Positions 1-10,790 of a DNA stretch of 64,000 bases are shown piece by piece. A program made the position numbers and the translations under genes. The notes beneath the pieces are model-generated. The model made no database searches, had not been told where the DNA came from, and worked only from the letters and a program-made list of their open reading frames with translations. Source of the stretch: CBDIHP01 sp965279195 (GTDB lineage Bacteria; Planctomycetota; Planctomycetia; Isosphaerales; Isosphaeraceae); the NCBI GenBank assembly GCA_965279195.1, contig CBDIHP010000046.1:124001-188000 (forward strand), in the 5' to 3' direction. Numbering within the stretch: the first letter of the stretch is position 1; each line of letters begins with the position of its first letter.

Positions 1-1644
<1,644 letters not shown>

Positions 1645-1795
1645 GTCGGGGTTAAGGTCCCCCCGCCTCATTCCAGCGGGACCGCCAGTCGGTTCCCCGT
1701 CCGCCTTGCGCGACACCATTGCCCTCCAGCCCGGACGCGGCCGCCACGCGGGTCAAGGATCGACCCGGCATGCGGGGAAGACATGGAGGGTGTCG

Positions 1796-3613
1796 ATGGT
1801 TCGTCGCGTTTCGATCGCAGGTCTCGGGCTGGTGCTCTCGGGCGTTCCCCTGAGTGCGGGGCTCTCCGGTTGCGCCCCCAGTCAGGGTATGGCGATCGCC
1901 GATCAGACCGTGCCACCCGCCGCCCTGAGTGAAGGGTTCGAGCCGATCGCGAATCAGATCAATCGCGAGCGAGACCTCCTGAAGGGCCGCTCGACGCCGC
2001 TGGCCAGCCGCCCGGCGACCGCCCCGAACGCGAGCAAGGATCCGGCGTACGACCCCGAGTCGTCGCTCGCGAGCCTGCCCGCCGTCGAGTCGCCGAACCT
2101 CCCGGTGGATGCGGTCGCGCAGGGGCGGCCCGCCCCGTATCTCGGCCGGGTCCCCGACGCGGCCCGTCCCCAGGCGACGGGCGCATCCGCCGGCGGGGCA
2201 CGCCCGGCGCGGTCCGCCCCCGAGGATCCGCCGGCACCTCGGCCCCAGCGGACAGCCTCGAACGCGAACCAGGGCCGTCCGACGTCGCCCGCAAGCGCGA
2301 GCAACGCGCCGGACGATCCCGGCGGGATCCCCACGCTCGAACCCTTCTCGCCCGCACCATTGAAGCCGAGGGTCGCGGCGAACGAACCCGCCCCGACGCC
2401 GTCGCCCCAGCCCGCCCGCGAGCCGGAACCCATCAAGGAACCGGCGCCCGAGCCCGTGAAGGTGGTCGAGGCAGCCCCCGTGCCCACGCCCGAACCGGAT
2501 CAGCCGCCGACGACGCCCCAGACGAATCCGTTCGCGTCGGTGGCCAAGGTCGCCCCGATCGGGGCCGCCCCCAGGTCGGCGGCCCGCGCGTCGTCGCCGA
2601 TCGACAAGTCCGTCATCGCAGTCAAGAGCGAGGCGCTCGACAAGCGGCCCGAGGCCATGACCAAGGGGGCCGGCTGGGTCGCGACGGTTGGAGATGAGAT
2701 CATCACCTGGAGCGAATTCCAGCCGATCGTGCAGTCGCGCCTTCGGCAGATGGGCGGGAACGGCCAGCAGATCGACGACGCCACCAAGAACCAGATCGCC
2801 GCAGCGGCCCTGGGCGGCCTTATCGAGCAGAGCATCCTCGTCCAGGAGATGAAGCGCAAGATCAAGAATCCGAAGATGATCAACCTCTTCCAGGATCAGC
2901 TGCTGAAGGGCTGGGAGGAGGAAGAACTCCCGGTGATGCTCCGCGAGGCGAAGGCCGCGAACATCTACGAGCTCAAGGCGATCCTCGAGAAGAGCGGCCA
3001 GTCGCTCGATCGCATCCAGCGCAGCTTCGTCCGCAACCACATGGCCCGCGAGGTCATGGGCATGGAGTTGCGGGGCAAGATGAAGGTCGACCTGCCCGAG
3101 ATGCGGTCGTACTATAACGAGAACCTCAGGGACTTCGAGCGTCACGCCCAGATCATCTGGCGCGAGATCCAGGTCGATTTCGACAAGTCGAAATCGAAGG
3201 CCGAGGCCAAGGGCAAGGCCGATCAGTTGCTCCAACGGCTCCGAAACGGCGAGGATTTCGCCGCCGTGGCCAAGGCCGCCTCGAACGGCCCGACCGCCTC
3301 GAAGGGCGGGCTGTGGGAGACCGCCCCCGGCTCGTACAACGTCCCCGCCGTCAACGCCGCGCTGGAACGCCTGCCGATCGGCCAGATGAGCCCGGTGGTC
3401 GAGTCGCCCACGAGCTTCCACATCGTCAAGGTGGAGTCGCGCCGCGAGGCCGGCCCCGCCCGGTTCGACGAGGTGCAGGACAAGATCCGCGGGATCCTCT
3501 TCGAACGCAAGGCCGAGGCCGCCTCCAACGCCTACCTCAAGAAGCTCCGCGACAAGACCGTCGTCACCACGATGTTCGACGGCACGGCAAGCGACCCGAA
3601 GCGCCAGCGTTGA
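1796..3613 (+). CDS. Lipoprotein peptidyl-prolyl isomerase, SurA/PrsA-like (PpiC rotamase domain)
   Basis: Probable envelope foldase that isomerises X-Pro bonds and assists folding of exported proteins. The 605-residue product starts at an ATG 5 nt after GGAGGG; a longer in-frame reading from 1706 lacks a signal. The N-terminus is a lipoprotein signal ending in LSGC (Cys26). Residues 30 to 290 form a long Pro/Ala-rich low-complexity linker. A SurA-type N-terminal helical region then begins at GDEIITWSEFQPIV. A parvulin domain lies at about 450-570, with the characteristic GEDFAAVAKAAS and KGGLW...P motifs. The unusually long disordered linker may span the periplasm or the peptidoglycan. It lies directly downstream of mfd. 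Confidence 0.88.
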   Translation: MVRRVSIAGLGLVLSGVPLSAGLSGCAPSQGMAIADQTVPPAALSEGFEPIANQINRERDLLKGRSTPLASRPATAPNASKDPAYDPESSLASLPAVESPNLPVDAVAQGRPAPYLGRVPDAARPQATGASAGGARPARSAPEDPPAPRPQRTASNANQGRPTSPASASNAPDDPGGIPTLEPFSPAPLKPRVAANEPAPTPSPQPAREPEPIKEPAPEPVKVVEAAPVPTPEPDQPPTTPQTNPFASVAKVAPIGAAPRSAARASSPIDKSVIAVKSEALDKRPEAMTKGAGWVATVGDEIITWSEFQPIVQSRLRQMGGNGQQIDDATKNQIAAAALGGLIEQSILVQEMKRKIKNPKMINLFQDQLLKGWEEEELPVMLREAKAANIYELKAILEKSGQSLDRIQRSFVRNHMAREVMGMELRGKMKVDLPEMRSYYNENLRDFERHAQIIWREIQVDFDKSKSKAEAKGKADQLLQRLRNGEDFAAVAKAASNGPTASKGGLWETAPGSYNVPAVNAALERLPIGQMSPVVESPTSFHIVKVESRREAGPARFDEVQDKIRGILFERKAEAASNAYLKKLRDKTVVTTMFDGTASDPKRQR

Positions 3614-3713
3614 GACGCGATGGGGGGATGGCCAGGCGGCCAGGATGCGGATAGTCTGACGAGATCGGGCCGGTCCGCCGCCGGCCCCGCATCCTCCACC
3701 GCGGAGTCTGTCG

Positions 3714-4865
3714 ATGGATTGGGACGCGCTCCGACGCGCCGAGTTCCCCGTCACCGAACGCTGGGCGTACTTCGACCACGCCGCCGTCGCCCCGCTGCCC
3801 AGGCGATCCGGCGAAATCCTCCGCGCCTGGGCGAGGGAGCAGGAGGACAACGGCGTCGTCAACTGGCCGGAGTGGGAGAAGAAACTCCACGTCCTCCGCC
3901 GGGACATCGCCCGGTTGATCGGCGCGGGGGGGGACGAGATTGCATTCGTTTCCAGCACGACCCACGGCATCGGCCTGGTCGCCGAGGGGTTCCCCTGGAA
4001 ACCGGGCGACTCGGTGGTGACGGCCGCCGAGGAGTACCCCTCGAACATCTACCCCTGGCAGAACCTGGCGGATCGCGGGGTGGAGGTCAGGCTCGTCCCG
4101 AGCCGCGAGGGCCGGGTCTGGATCGACGACATCGTCGCTGCGATCGACTCGACCACCCGCGTCCTGACCATCAGCCACGTCGAGTTCTCGTCGGGGTTCC
4201 GCAACGACCTCGACGCCCTCGGCGGACTGTGCCGATCCCGCAACATCGCGTTCTTCGTGGATGCGATCCAGGGGCTCGGCCCTCTGACGATCGACGTGAG
4301 CAGGACGCCCATCGACTTCCTCGCGGCCGACGGCCACAAGTGGCTGCTTGGGCCCGAGGGCGCGGGGTTCTTCTACTGCCGTCGCGAGTGGATCGAGCGG
4401 CTGAGGCCGATCCTCGTCGGCTGGCACAGCGTCACGTCGTCCTACAACGCGCCGACCCCGGAGTACGCCCTCAAGCCGAGCGCGGAGCGCTGGGAGGGGG
4501 GGAGCTTCAACATGCCGGGCCTCCAGGCCCTGGGGGCGAGCCTCGGCCTGTTCACGGAGATCGGTCCGGCGGTCGTCTCCGAACGCATCCTCGACCGCGC
4601 CGAGCGCTGCCGCGAGATCCTCCGCTCGCAGGGGTGGGAACTGCACGGATCGCAGCGTCCCGAGGATCTCTCGGGCATCGTGCCCTTCGGCAACGCGGGG
4701 CTCGATCACGACGCCGTCGTCCGGGCGATGCGAGAGCAGGGGGTCGCCCTCGCCTGCAGGCGGGGGCGTCTGCGTCTGAGCCCGCATATCTACAACGATG
4801 ATTCCGACTTCGACCGGCTCCGCGGGGCGCTCGCCCGCGTGCTGGGCCGACCGGTCGTGGCGTAG
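3714..4865 (+). CDS. PLP-dependent aminotransferase class V (cysteine desulfurase / isopenicillin N epimerase-like)
   Basis: A 383-residue fold-type I PLP enzyme. The N-terminal YFDHAAVAPLP matches the YLDNAATTP-type substrate segment of the family. SSTTHGIG at about residue 82 is the phosphate-binding region. VDAIQGLGP at about 182 contains the Asp that contacts the PLP pyridine nitrogen, and ADGHKWLLGPEG at about 204 contains the Schiff-base lysine. I see no clear mobile-loop catalytic Cys of the SufS/NifS kind. The exact substrate is therefore open, and it resembles the many uncharacterised class V enzymes of planctomycetes. It is followed 12 nt later by coaD, which suggests cotranscription. 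Confidence 0.85.
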   Translation: MDWDALRRAEFPVTERWAYFDHAAVAPLPRRSGEILRAWAREQEDNGVVNWPEWEKKLHVLRRDIARLIGAGGDEIAFVSSTTHGIGLVAEGFPWKPGDSVVTAAEEYPSNIYPWQNLADRGVEVRLVPSREGRVWIDDIVAAIDSTTRVLTISHVEFSSGFRNDLDALGGLCRSRNIAFFVDAIQGLGPLTIDVSRTPIDFLAADGHKWLLGPEGAGFFYCRREWIERLRPILVGWHSVTSSYNAPTPEYALKPSAERWEGGSFNMPGLQALGASLGLFTEIGPAVVSERILDRAERCREILRSQGWELHGSQRPEDLSGIVPFGNAGLDHDAVVRAMREQGVALACRRGRLRLSPHIYNDDSDFDRLRGALARVLGRPVVA

Positions 4866-4877
4866 GCGGGCCCGGAC

Positions 4878-5393
4878 ATGCCGCAATCCAAAGACTTATC
4901 CTCGCGCAAGGCCGTCTTCACCGGGACCTTCGACCCCCTGACCCTGGGGCACCTGGACGTCATCCGCCGGGGTTGCGAGCTGTTCGACCACCTGGTGGTC
5001 GGGATCGGCATCAATCCGAACAAGCAGTCGCTGTTCACGATCGAGGAACGGGTCTCGCTCTCGAGAATGATCGTCGCGCCCTATGAGAATGTGTCGGTGG
5101 AGTCGTTCGAGGAGCTGACGGTGCAGTTCGTGCGGCGGATCGGGGCCCGGGTCATCCTGCGCGGGGTGCGGACGCTTTCGGACATGGAGTACGAGTTCGG
5201 GATGTCCTTGACGAACGCCCGGCTGGACCCGTCGGTGGAGACGGTGTTTCTCATGGCCGACGGCGAATATTCGCACGTGTCGAGCAGCCTGATCAAGCAG
5301 GTGGCGAGATTCGGCGGCGGTCAGTCGCTGGAGCGGTTCCTGCCGCCGGAGCTGATCGGCCCGGTGATGGCGAAGATGCGGGAGCAGGGTTGA
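4878..5393 (+). CDS. coaD: Phosphopantetheine adenylyltransferase
   Basis: Catalyses the fourth step of coenzyme A synthesis, transfer of AMP from ATP to 4'-phosphopantetheine. The 171-residue product has the family's usual length. It has the nucleotidyltransferase motif TGTFDPLTLGH near the N-terminus (GxFDPxxxGH consensus). The segment LRGVRTLSDMEYEFGMSLTNA corresponds to the family's RGLRxxxDFEYE segment, and EYSHVSSSLIKQVARFGG is the ISSxxVKE-type adenine-binding segment. It lies 12 nt after the aminotransferase gene. Confidence 0.95.
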   Translation: MPQSKDLSSRKAVFTGTFDPLTLGHLDVIRRGCELFDHLVVGIGINPNKQSLFTIEERVSLSRMIVAPYENVSVESFEELTVQFVRRIGARVILRGVRTLSDMEYEFGMSLTNARLDPSVETVFLMADGEYSHVSSSLIKQVARFGGGQSLERFLPPELIGPVMAKMREQG

Positions 5394-5475
5394 CCCGGCC
5401 TGCGGTTCCGGCGAATCTGGAGGCCGAACCCCGACGTTTGTCGGGGATGTGCCACGAGAAGACCGGAGGTTCGCG

Positions 5476-6051
5476 ATGGACGGACGACCCCAGTCGGCGG
5501 CGCAGGGCCTCACGCAGGGGCCCTGGCCGAGCCCGAAGCTGCTGTCCCTGATCGCGTTGATCCTGCGATTGAGCCTGGGGCTGTCGCTCCTGTCGCAGGG
5601 CCTGATGGGCTACTTCGCGCCGACGAGGGGCGCGGGTTCGCCGCTCTTGAACCTGCCATTCACCGTGCAGCAGATCGTACCGGTGGCCCAGATCTCCATC
5701 GGGCTTGCGCTCTGCCTCGGGTTCCTGACGGTCGTCGCGGCGCTCGCGGCGGCGGCGCTCAGCATCGGCCTGTCTTCTCTGCTGCTCTTCCAGTCCTTCG
5801 TCGGCATCGCGACGATGGGCCGGGGTGCCGGATGGCAAGGCATGATGAATTACGGCTATGATCCGTTCCTCATGAGCGGATTCAGCACCTCGCTGACGGT
5901 CGGGCATCAGGTCGCGGTGATCCTGCTGTCGAACGTGCAGATCAACCGGTTCTCGGTCGATGCCCTGGTTTTCCGCGCCGATGAGCAACCTCCGGCATCG
6001 CAACCCGACCCCGAGGTCGTCGAGCCGGAGCAGTTGCTGGAGATCAATTGA
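5476..6051 (+). CDS. DoxX-like integral membrane protein
   Basis: A 191-residue protein of unknown function. The start is the ATG 6 nt after GGAGG (5465-5469) rather than the earlier ATG at 5449. It has four hydrophobic segments, at about residues 22-43, 62-82, 84-105 and 132-152, in the arrangement of DoxX/DoxD-type four-helix proteins. A short acidic, Pro-rich cytoplasmic tail follows (EVVEPEQLLEIN). No catalytic residues are recognised. It follows coaD by 82 nt on the same strand, and the DoxX assignment rests on topology only. Confidence 0.75.
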   Translation: MDGRPQSAAQGLTQGPWPSPKLLSLIALILRLSLGLSLLSQGLMGYFAPTRGAGSPLLNLPFTVQQIVPVAQISIGLALCLGFLTVVAALAAAALSIGLSSLLLFQSFVGIATMGRGAGWQGMMNYGYDPFLMSGFSTSLTVGHQVAVILLSNVQINRFSVDALVFRADEQPPASQPDPEVVEPEQLLEIN

Positions 6052-6156
6052 GGCCATCCGCCACGGCGGGGCGTCGCGACCTTGACATGGCCCTGGCGGT
6101 GGGGAACGATGGGCGATCGCCCCGACCGACGCCCTCTGCCCATGAGGATTTGACCG

Positions 6157-7062
6157 ATGATCCGCCTCGGAATCGTCGACTTCGACACGAGCCACGCCGT
6201 CGAGTTCACCAAGCGGCTCAACCACGTCGACATCGCCGAGGACCAGTGGGTCCAGGGGGCGAAGGTCGTCGCCGGGGTGCCGGGGACCTCGAAGATCTCG
6301 CCCGAGGTCATTGCCCCGAATCTGGCCAAGATGAAGTCCTACGGCGTGCCGATCCTCGACGACCCGGCCGAACTCATCGGCAAGGTCGACGCCGTCCTGA
6401 TCGAGGCGGTCGACGGCAGCGTCCACCGCGAGCGAGCCATGCCCTTCCTGGAGAAGGGGATCCCGCTGTTCGTCGACAAGCCCTTCGCCTGCTCGCTCGC
6501 CGACGCGAAGGCGATGGCGAAGGTCGCCATGGAGCGGCACATCCCGCTGATGTCGAGTTCGAGCCTGCGATACGCCCCCGAGGTCGTCGCCGCACGCTCG
6601 GGCAAGAGTTCGGTCGGTTCCGTGCTCGGTGCCACGACCTACGGCCCGGCGCCGACGCATCCGCGGAACCCGGGGCTGTTCCATTACGGGATCCACCCGG
6701 TCGAGATGCTATTCACCCTGATGGGCCCAGGCTGCCAGACCGTCACCTGCCTCAGCCGGGCAGGGGGGGAAGTCGTCACCGGGCTGTGGTCGGACGGCCG
6801 CGTGGCCTCGGTCCGCGGCATCCGGGCCGGCGCGACGGCCTACGGCTTCACCCTGTTCGGCGAGAAGGGCGTGAAGACTGAAGGCGTGGGAACGACTTAT
6901 ATCTACAGGGAGTTGCTCAAGAATATCGTGAAGATGTTCGAGACCAAGGAAGTCCCCGTCGACATCCGCGAGACCCTGGAGATCGTCGCCTTCATCGAGG
7001 CCGCGAAGACCAGCGCCGACGGCGGCGGCACGCCGGTGAAGATCAGCATATCATTTGATTAA
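6157..7062 (+). CDS. Gfo/Idh/MocA-family NAD(P)-dependent oxidoreductase
   Basis: A 301-residue predicted sugar or inositol dehydrogenase-type protein. The N-terminal Rossmann segment IRLGIVDFDTSHAVEF is a variant of the usual GxGxxG loop. VDKPFACSLADAKAM at about residue 106 corresponds to the EKP motif that carries the catalytic lysine. The C-terminal half is the alpha/beta substrate domain, with IHPVEMLFTLMG at about 180 (His equivalent to the usual HxxD/H region). It is slightly shorter than typical family members (about 340-380). GAGGA stands 8 nt before the ATG. Its substrate cannot be read from the sequence. Confidence 0.85.
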   Translation: MIRLGIVDFDTSHAVEFTKRLNHVDIAEDQWVQGAKVVAGVPGTSKISPEVIAPNLAKMKSYGVPILDDPAELIGKVDAVLIEAVDGSVHRERAMPFLEKGIPLFVDKPFACSLADAKAMAKVAMERHIPLMSSSSLRYAPEVVAARSGKSSVGSVLGATTYGPAPTHPRNPGLFHYGIHPVEMLFTLMGPGCQTVTCLSRAGGEVVTGLWSDGRVASVRGIRAGATAYGFTLFGEKGVKTEGVGTTYIYRELLKNIVKMFETKEVPVDIRETLEIVAFIEAAKTSADGGGTPVKISISFD

Positions 7063-7088
7063 CGGAGATTGTTCCTGGCGCTGGGCGC

Positions 7089-7234
7089 GGGTCTCCAGAC
7101 CCCGCCCTTACCTCGTCCGAAGGAACCAAGCACATCGGGTCTCCAGACCCGTGCATCGTCTCGGAGGAGAACGGGTCTGGAGACCCGATTCTGCTGTCAC
7201 GCTCGGCGACTGTGGGGGCGGGGTCTGGAGACCC
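7089..7234. repeat. Cluster of four GGGTCT(CC/GG)AGACCC dyads with one long hairpin
   Basis: The 14-nt dyad GGGTCTCCAGACCC occurs at 7089-7102 and 7137-7150, and the inverse form GGGTCTGGAGACCC at 7173-7186 and 7221-7234. Copies two and three form a perfect 18-bp stem (7135-7152 with 7171-7188) around an 18-nt loop containing TCTCGGAGGAGA. The block fills most of the gap between the oxidoreductase and the converging TlpA-like gene. A related block lies at 22955-23058, so this is a dispersed intergenic repeat of REP/BIME-like design. It may also act as a terminator for the flanking convergent genes. Confidence 0.85.
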
Positions 7235-7283
7235 GCGCACAGCGATTCTGACCTCGCCCTACACGCTGATCACCCATCAAACA

Positions 7284-7862
7284 TCACTTCGCGAGCTTGA
7301 CCATCTTCTCGATGAAGTCGACCACGTCAGGGTGGTCCCACTGGGCCGCGCCGACCTCCGAGGAGACGACGCGGCCGGCGGGGGAGATCAGGAAGGTCGC
7401 GGGGATGCCGTCGGTGGCGAAGACGTCCGGGGGCGAGGTGGTCGCGCGATAGATGCGGAGGTTCTCCCAGTTCTTGCCCGCGAGGAACCTCGTGACCGCC
7501 TGATCCGAGCTGTCGGCCGAGACGCAGACGAACGCGACGTCCTTGAGCCTCGGGTTCGCGGCGAGGTTCGCCACCGATGGCATCTCGGCCACGCACGGCC
7601 CGCACCAGGTCGCCCAGACGTTGAGGAAGATCGGCTTGCCCTTCAACTCGGAGAGGTTGTAGGACTTCCCCTGGAGGTCCTGCACGGTCCAGTCGAGGTC
7701 GGCCGGCAGCGTGCTCGCCCCTTTCAAACTCGGCGGGCTGAGGTCGTTCATCCCGCCGCCCGGGTTGAAGAACGCGAGGTAGACGATCCAACCTAGCCCG
7801 CCAGTGACCGCGATCCAGAACCAGGTGCGGTCGCGCGGCTTTGGGACATCCGGATCCGGCAT
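7284..7862 (-). CDS. TlpA-like membrane-anchored thioredoxin-fold disulfide oxidoreductase
   Basis: A 192-residue thiol-disulfide oxidoreductase, probably tethered to the membrane with its thioredoxin domain outside. The chosen ATG follows a GGGGGAA sequence; an upstream ATG at 7886 is less likely. One N-terminal membrane helix (about residues 15-32) precedes a TlpA/ResA-type domain. The active site is NVWATWCGPCVAEMP (CxxC in WCGPC), and the cis-Pro loop is in GIPATFLI. TlpA/ResA proteins act in cytochrome c maturation and periplasmic thiol reduction, but no cytochrome genes lie nearby. It is followed by the repeat cluster. Confidence 0.9.
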   Translation of the reverse strand: MPDPDVPKPRDRTWFWIAVTGGLGWIVYLAFFNPGGGMNDLSPPSLKGASTLPADLDWTVQDLQGKSYNLSELKGKPIFLNVWATWCGPCVAEMPSVANLAANPRLKDVAFVCVSADSSDQAVTRFLAGKNWENLRIYRATTSPPDVFATDGIPATFLISPAGRVVSSEVGAAQWDHPDVVDFIEKMVKLAK

Positions 7863-7938
7863 GGCGTTCCCCCGTAGTGTGGGCACCGCCCACCGTGAGT
7901 TTGAATGTCGAGATCCGGGACGATTCGACCTTGTTTGC

Positions 7939-10578
7939 TCAATCCTCCCCGCGGGTGCGGGCGACGGGGGCGAGGAGGTTCTCCACGGGGGCGTAGTCGT
8001 CGGTCAGGACGATGCCGCGGGAGCGGACGTCCAGTTCCTTCATGACCGACTCGCTGTAGGGCTTGGGCTGGAACAGCTTGTCGTTCTGGAAGAACTGCGG
8101 GTCGTCGTCGCGTTCGCCGAGCTTGTCGAGGTCGAGCTTGGTCTTGGACGCGACCACGACGAACGTCTCGCGGAGGCCGCCGCCGGGGATCTCGTCGGTG
8201 CCGAAGACGTAGACGTAGGGGAACGTCTTCTTGAACTCGGGGTCCTCGTACTGGGCCGTCTTGATCCAGGATCCGAGGAACCCGCCGTACTCGTGCGCGG
8301 CGGTGATGGACTTCTTCTTGGCATGTTCGACGGCGTCGGCGGATGCATCCTTGCCCATGGTCTTCTCGGCCTCGGCGGTGGCCTTGGCGTCCGACTTGTA
8401 CAGGTCGATGATGTTGATCATGTACACGCCATCATCGCTGATCAGGTTCGCGAGCTTCTGGTTGAACTCGCGGGTCGTCAGGTGCCAGGGCACCGAGAAG
8501 TCGTTGAAGGCGTCGCCGAAGACGATGTCGTACTTCTGCTTGCCCTGGTTCCGCTCGACGAACTGCCGGGCATCGCCCCAGGTGGTCTTGATCGAGGTGT
8601 TCTCCTCGAGCCCGAGCGCGATGTGGTTGGCCTTCGTGACGGCCGGGTCGATCTCGGCGACGTCGACGTCGGTGCCCTTGTACTTGTGCTGCATGTAGCG
8701 CTGGAAGGTGTAGGCGCCGCCGCCGAGGAATAGGGTCTTGAGGCCGGCATCGGACAGGTCGGCCTTCTTCTTCTCCTTCGCGGCCTTGGCCTTGGCGACC
8801 CGGTGGGCGACCAGGGCGTAGATGTGCTCGTAATCGTAGTCGAGCCGCTCGGGGTGGCCGAGGATGTAGTAGCCGTGGATCAGGTTGTCGAGCACGAGGG
8901 TCCGCTTCTGGCCCTCGGCGACCTGGTTGTTCTCGACCTTGATGTAGTAATAGTCGCTCTCATCGAGCCAGGCGATCTCGTCCTCCTTCTCGGTGGCGGG
9001 GGTGCCGACCGGCTCGCGGATCCCCCAGCGCACGCCCTGGTCGGCGAGCATGCCGACGGGGAAGAAGGCGATCACGCACAGGCCGAGCGGCACGCCCGCC
9101 CAGATGGCGTGGAGCGTCGAGCCCATGACCGTCGCCGCGATGGCGAGGATGGCGCCCAGAAGCAGGATCACGCCCTTGGTGCCGAGCAGGTCAATCAGGA
9201 CGAAACCGGTGAGGAACGTGCCGAGGATCGAGCCGACCATGCCCCAGGCGTAGACCTGGCCGATCGCCGCGCCCGTCTTCTTGGTCCGCTGCACGCGGTC
9301 GACGGCCAGCTTGGCCACGATCGGGCTGACGGTTCCGAGCGCAATCGAAGGCAGGAGGAAGGCGATCGTCACGACGATCAGGACGCGGGCACCCCAGCCG
9401 AAGCCGGAGAGGCCGTAGATCGCCAGGCTCAGGACCGAGCCCTGGGCCCCGGTGAACTTGTGCAGGAACGCCGGCGGGGATTCCAGCAGCAGGACCGAGA
9501 GCACGAGCACGGAGCAGGCCAGGAACAGCCAGCTCGCCTGCTTCTCGTCCTTGACCTTGTTGGCGATCTGGCCGCCGAGGAAATTGCCGAGGCTGAGGCC
9601 GCCGAGCAGGACGCCGATGATGCTCGTCCAGCCGTAGATGCTCGACCCGAGGTGGCGGGTGACGAGCCGGCCCGCGACCATCTCGAAGGCCATGAAGCCG
9701 AGGCTCGCGATGAACGAGAGGGTCGCGAGGTCCGAGAGCTTCGGCGTCATCGTGGCCATGTCGCCGGCGAACTGGTCCTCCGACGGCTCGGGGTCGGGGA
9801 CGCGGATCCTGGTCAGCCGGCCGACCGAGAGGATGGCCAGGACCAGCGTGGCCGCGTGGCCGGCGAGGGCCAGGGGCCCGATGATCACGCCGCCGACGTT
9901 CAGGCCCTTGACTGGGATCGCCCCGGCGACCTGGGGGACCGCGCTCACCGCGAGCAGGGCACAGGCGATGACGCCGACGACCCTTCCGATGGGGACGCCG
10001 ATCAGCAGGGCGCTCATCAGGCAGAGGGCGGCGGCGACGACGGTGACGACGGTCGAGGTGCCGAGGACGTACATCAGCCAGAACCCGGCGATGAACGTGC
10101 CGACGATCGAGCCGACCGCGCCCATCGTGTAGACGCTGCCGACGGCCGTCCCGGTCTTCTTGGCCTGGTCGACCGCGATCTTGGCGACGGCCGGCCCGAT
10201 CATGCCGAGCAAGGTGCCGGGCACCAGGAAGGTGACCGTCACCAGGGCGAGGGTCCGGAAGACGGGCAGGGCCTCGACCTCGGGGATGTAGGGCCCGATC
10301 GAGTTGAGCCAGAGGGTGGCCAGGCTCATCGCGGCGCCCAGGCCGAAGAGCGGGCCGACGGCCTTCGTCGGGTCGAGCCTGTCGGCGAGCCGGCCGCCGA
10401 GGACGTTCCCGAGGCAGATGCCGCCCAGCATGATCCCGATCACGCTCGTCCAGACGGTGAGCGACGCCCCGACGTGCCTGGCCACCAGGCGGCTGGCGAC
10501 GAGTTCGAGGATCATGATGCAGAGGCTGCTGAAGAAGGCGAGGGCGTACGGCAGAAATCGCTCAGCGCGGCCGTTCAT
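7939..10578 (-). CDS. Fused multi-pass membrane / spermidine synthase-like protein with duplicated membrane domain
   Basis: An 879-residue protein. Two homologous membrane blocks occur in tandem: the first opens with MILELVASRLVARHVG (about residue 21), the second with MAFEMVAGRLVTRHLG (about 297). Each continues with a WTSxIGxxLGGxxLGNxLGG segment, so the block was duplicated. From about residue 560 follows a spermidine-synthase-like Rossmann domain, with LFLGGGAYTFQRYM (SAM/dcSAM-binding GGG loop, about 617), DVAEIDPAV and YDIVFGDAFNDFSVPWHL. The usual catalytic Asp region is present as GDAF, but polyamine synthesis is not assured. This 'fused MFS/spermidine synthase' architecture is known from environmental bacteria and its substrate is unknown. 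Confidence 0.85.
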   Translation of the reverse strand: MNGRAERFLPYALAFFSSLCIMILELVASRLVARHVGASLTVWTSVIGIMLGGICLGNVLGGRLADRLDPTKAVGPLFGLGAAMSLATLWLNSIGPYIPEVEALPVFRTLALVTVTFLVPGTLLGMIGPAVAKIAVDQAKKTGTAVGSVYTMGAVGSIVGTFIAGFWLMYVLGTSTVVTVVAAALCLMSALLIGVPIGRVVGVIACALLAVSAVPQVAGAIPVKGLNVGGVIIGPLALAGHAATLVLAILSVGRLTRIRVPDPEPSEDQFAGDMATMTPKLSDLATLSFIASLGFMAFEMVAGRLVTRHLGSSIYGWTSIIGVLLGGLSLGNFLGGQIANKVKDEKQASWLFLACSVLVLSVLLLESPPAFLHKFTGAQGSVLSLAIYGLSGFGWGARVLIVVTIAFLLPSIALGTVSPIVAKLAVDRVQRTKKTGAAIGQVYAWGMVGSILGTFLTGFVLIDLLGTKGVILLLGAILAIAATVMGSTLHAIWAGVPLGLCVIAFFPVGMLADQGVRWGIREPVGTPATEKEDEIAWLDESDYYYIKVENNQVAEGQKRTLVLDNLIHGYYILGHPERLDYDYEHIYALVAHRVAKAKAAKEKKKADLSDAGLKTLFLGGGAYTFQRYMQHKYKGTDVDVAEIDPAVTKANHIALGLEENTSIKTTWGDARQFVERNQGKQKYDIVFGDAFNDFSVPWHLTTREFNQKLANLISDDGVYMINIIDLYKSDAKATAEAEKTMGKDASADAVEHAKKKSITAAHEYGGFLGSWIKTAQYEDPEFKKTFPYVYVFGTDEIPGGGLRETFVVVASKTKLDLDKLGERDDDPQFFQNDKLFQPKPYSESVMKELDVRSRGIVLTDDYAPVENLLAPVARTRGED

Positions 10579-10790
10579 GCGTCGGGCATCCCGGGTGTTG
10601 ATAATTCAGGACGGAACGGAAGTCGAATCGGTAACACCATATCCGAACGAATGCGGCCAAACAACCGGGCAACGCGATGCGGCAAATCATCGCGACCCGC
10701 AAGGTCGTTTTGACCGTCGGCCGAACGCGACCTACCGTTCCTTGGCGGCGTATCTTCTGGAACCCGGGATTTGAATGGGAGGCGGCAGCC

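Noticed and set aside
1652..4048. 798-codon open frame on the minus strand
   Set aside because: It is antisense to the isomerase and aminotransferase genes, which have clear domains. Long open antisense frames arise here from high GC and codon bias.
8803..10713. 636-codon plus-strand frame rich in Asp, Gly and Arg
   Set aside because: It is antisense to the spermidine-synthase fusion gene and has the low-complexity composition of a shadow frame.
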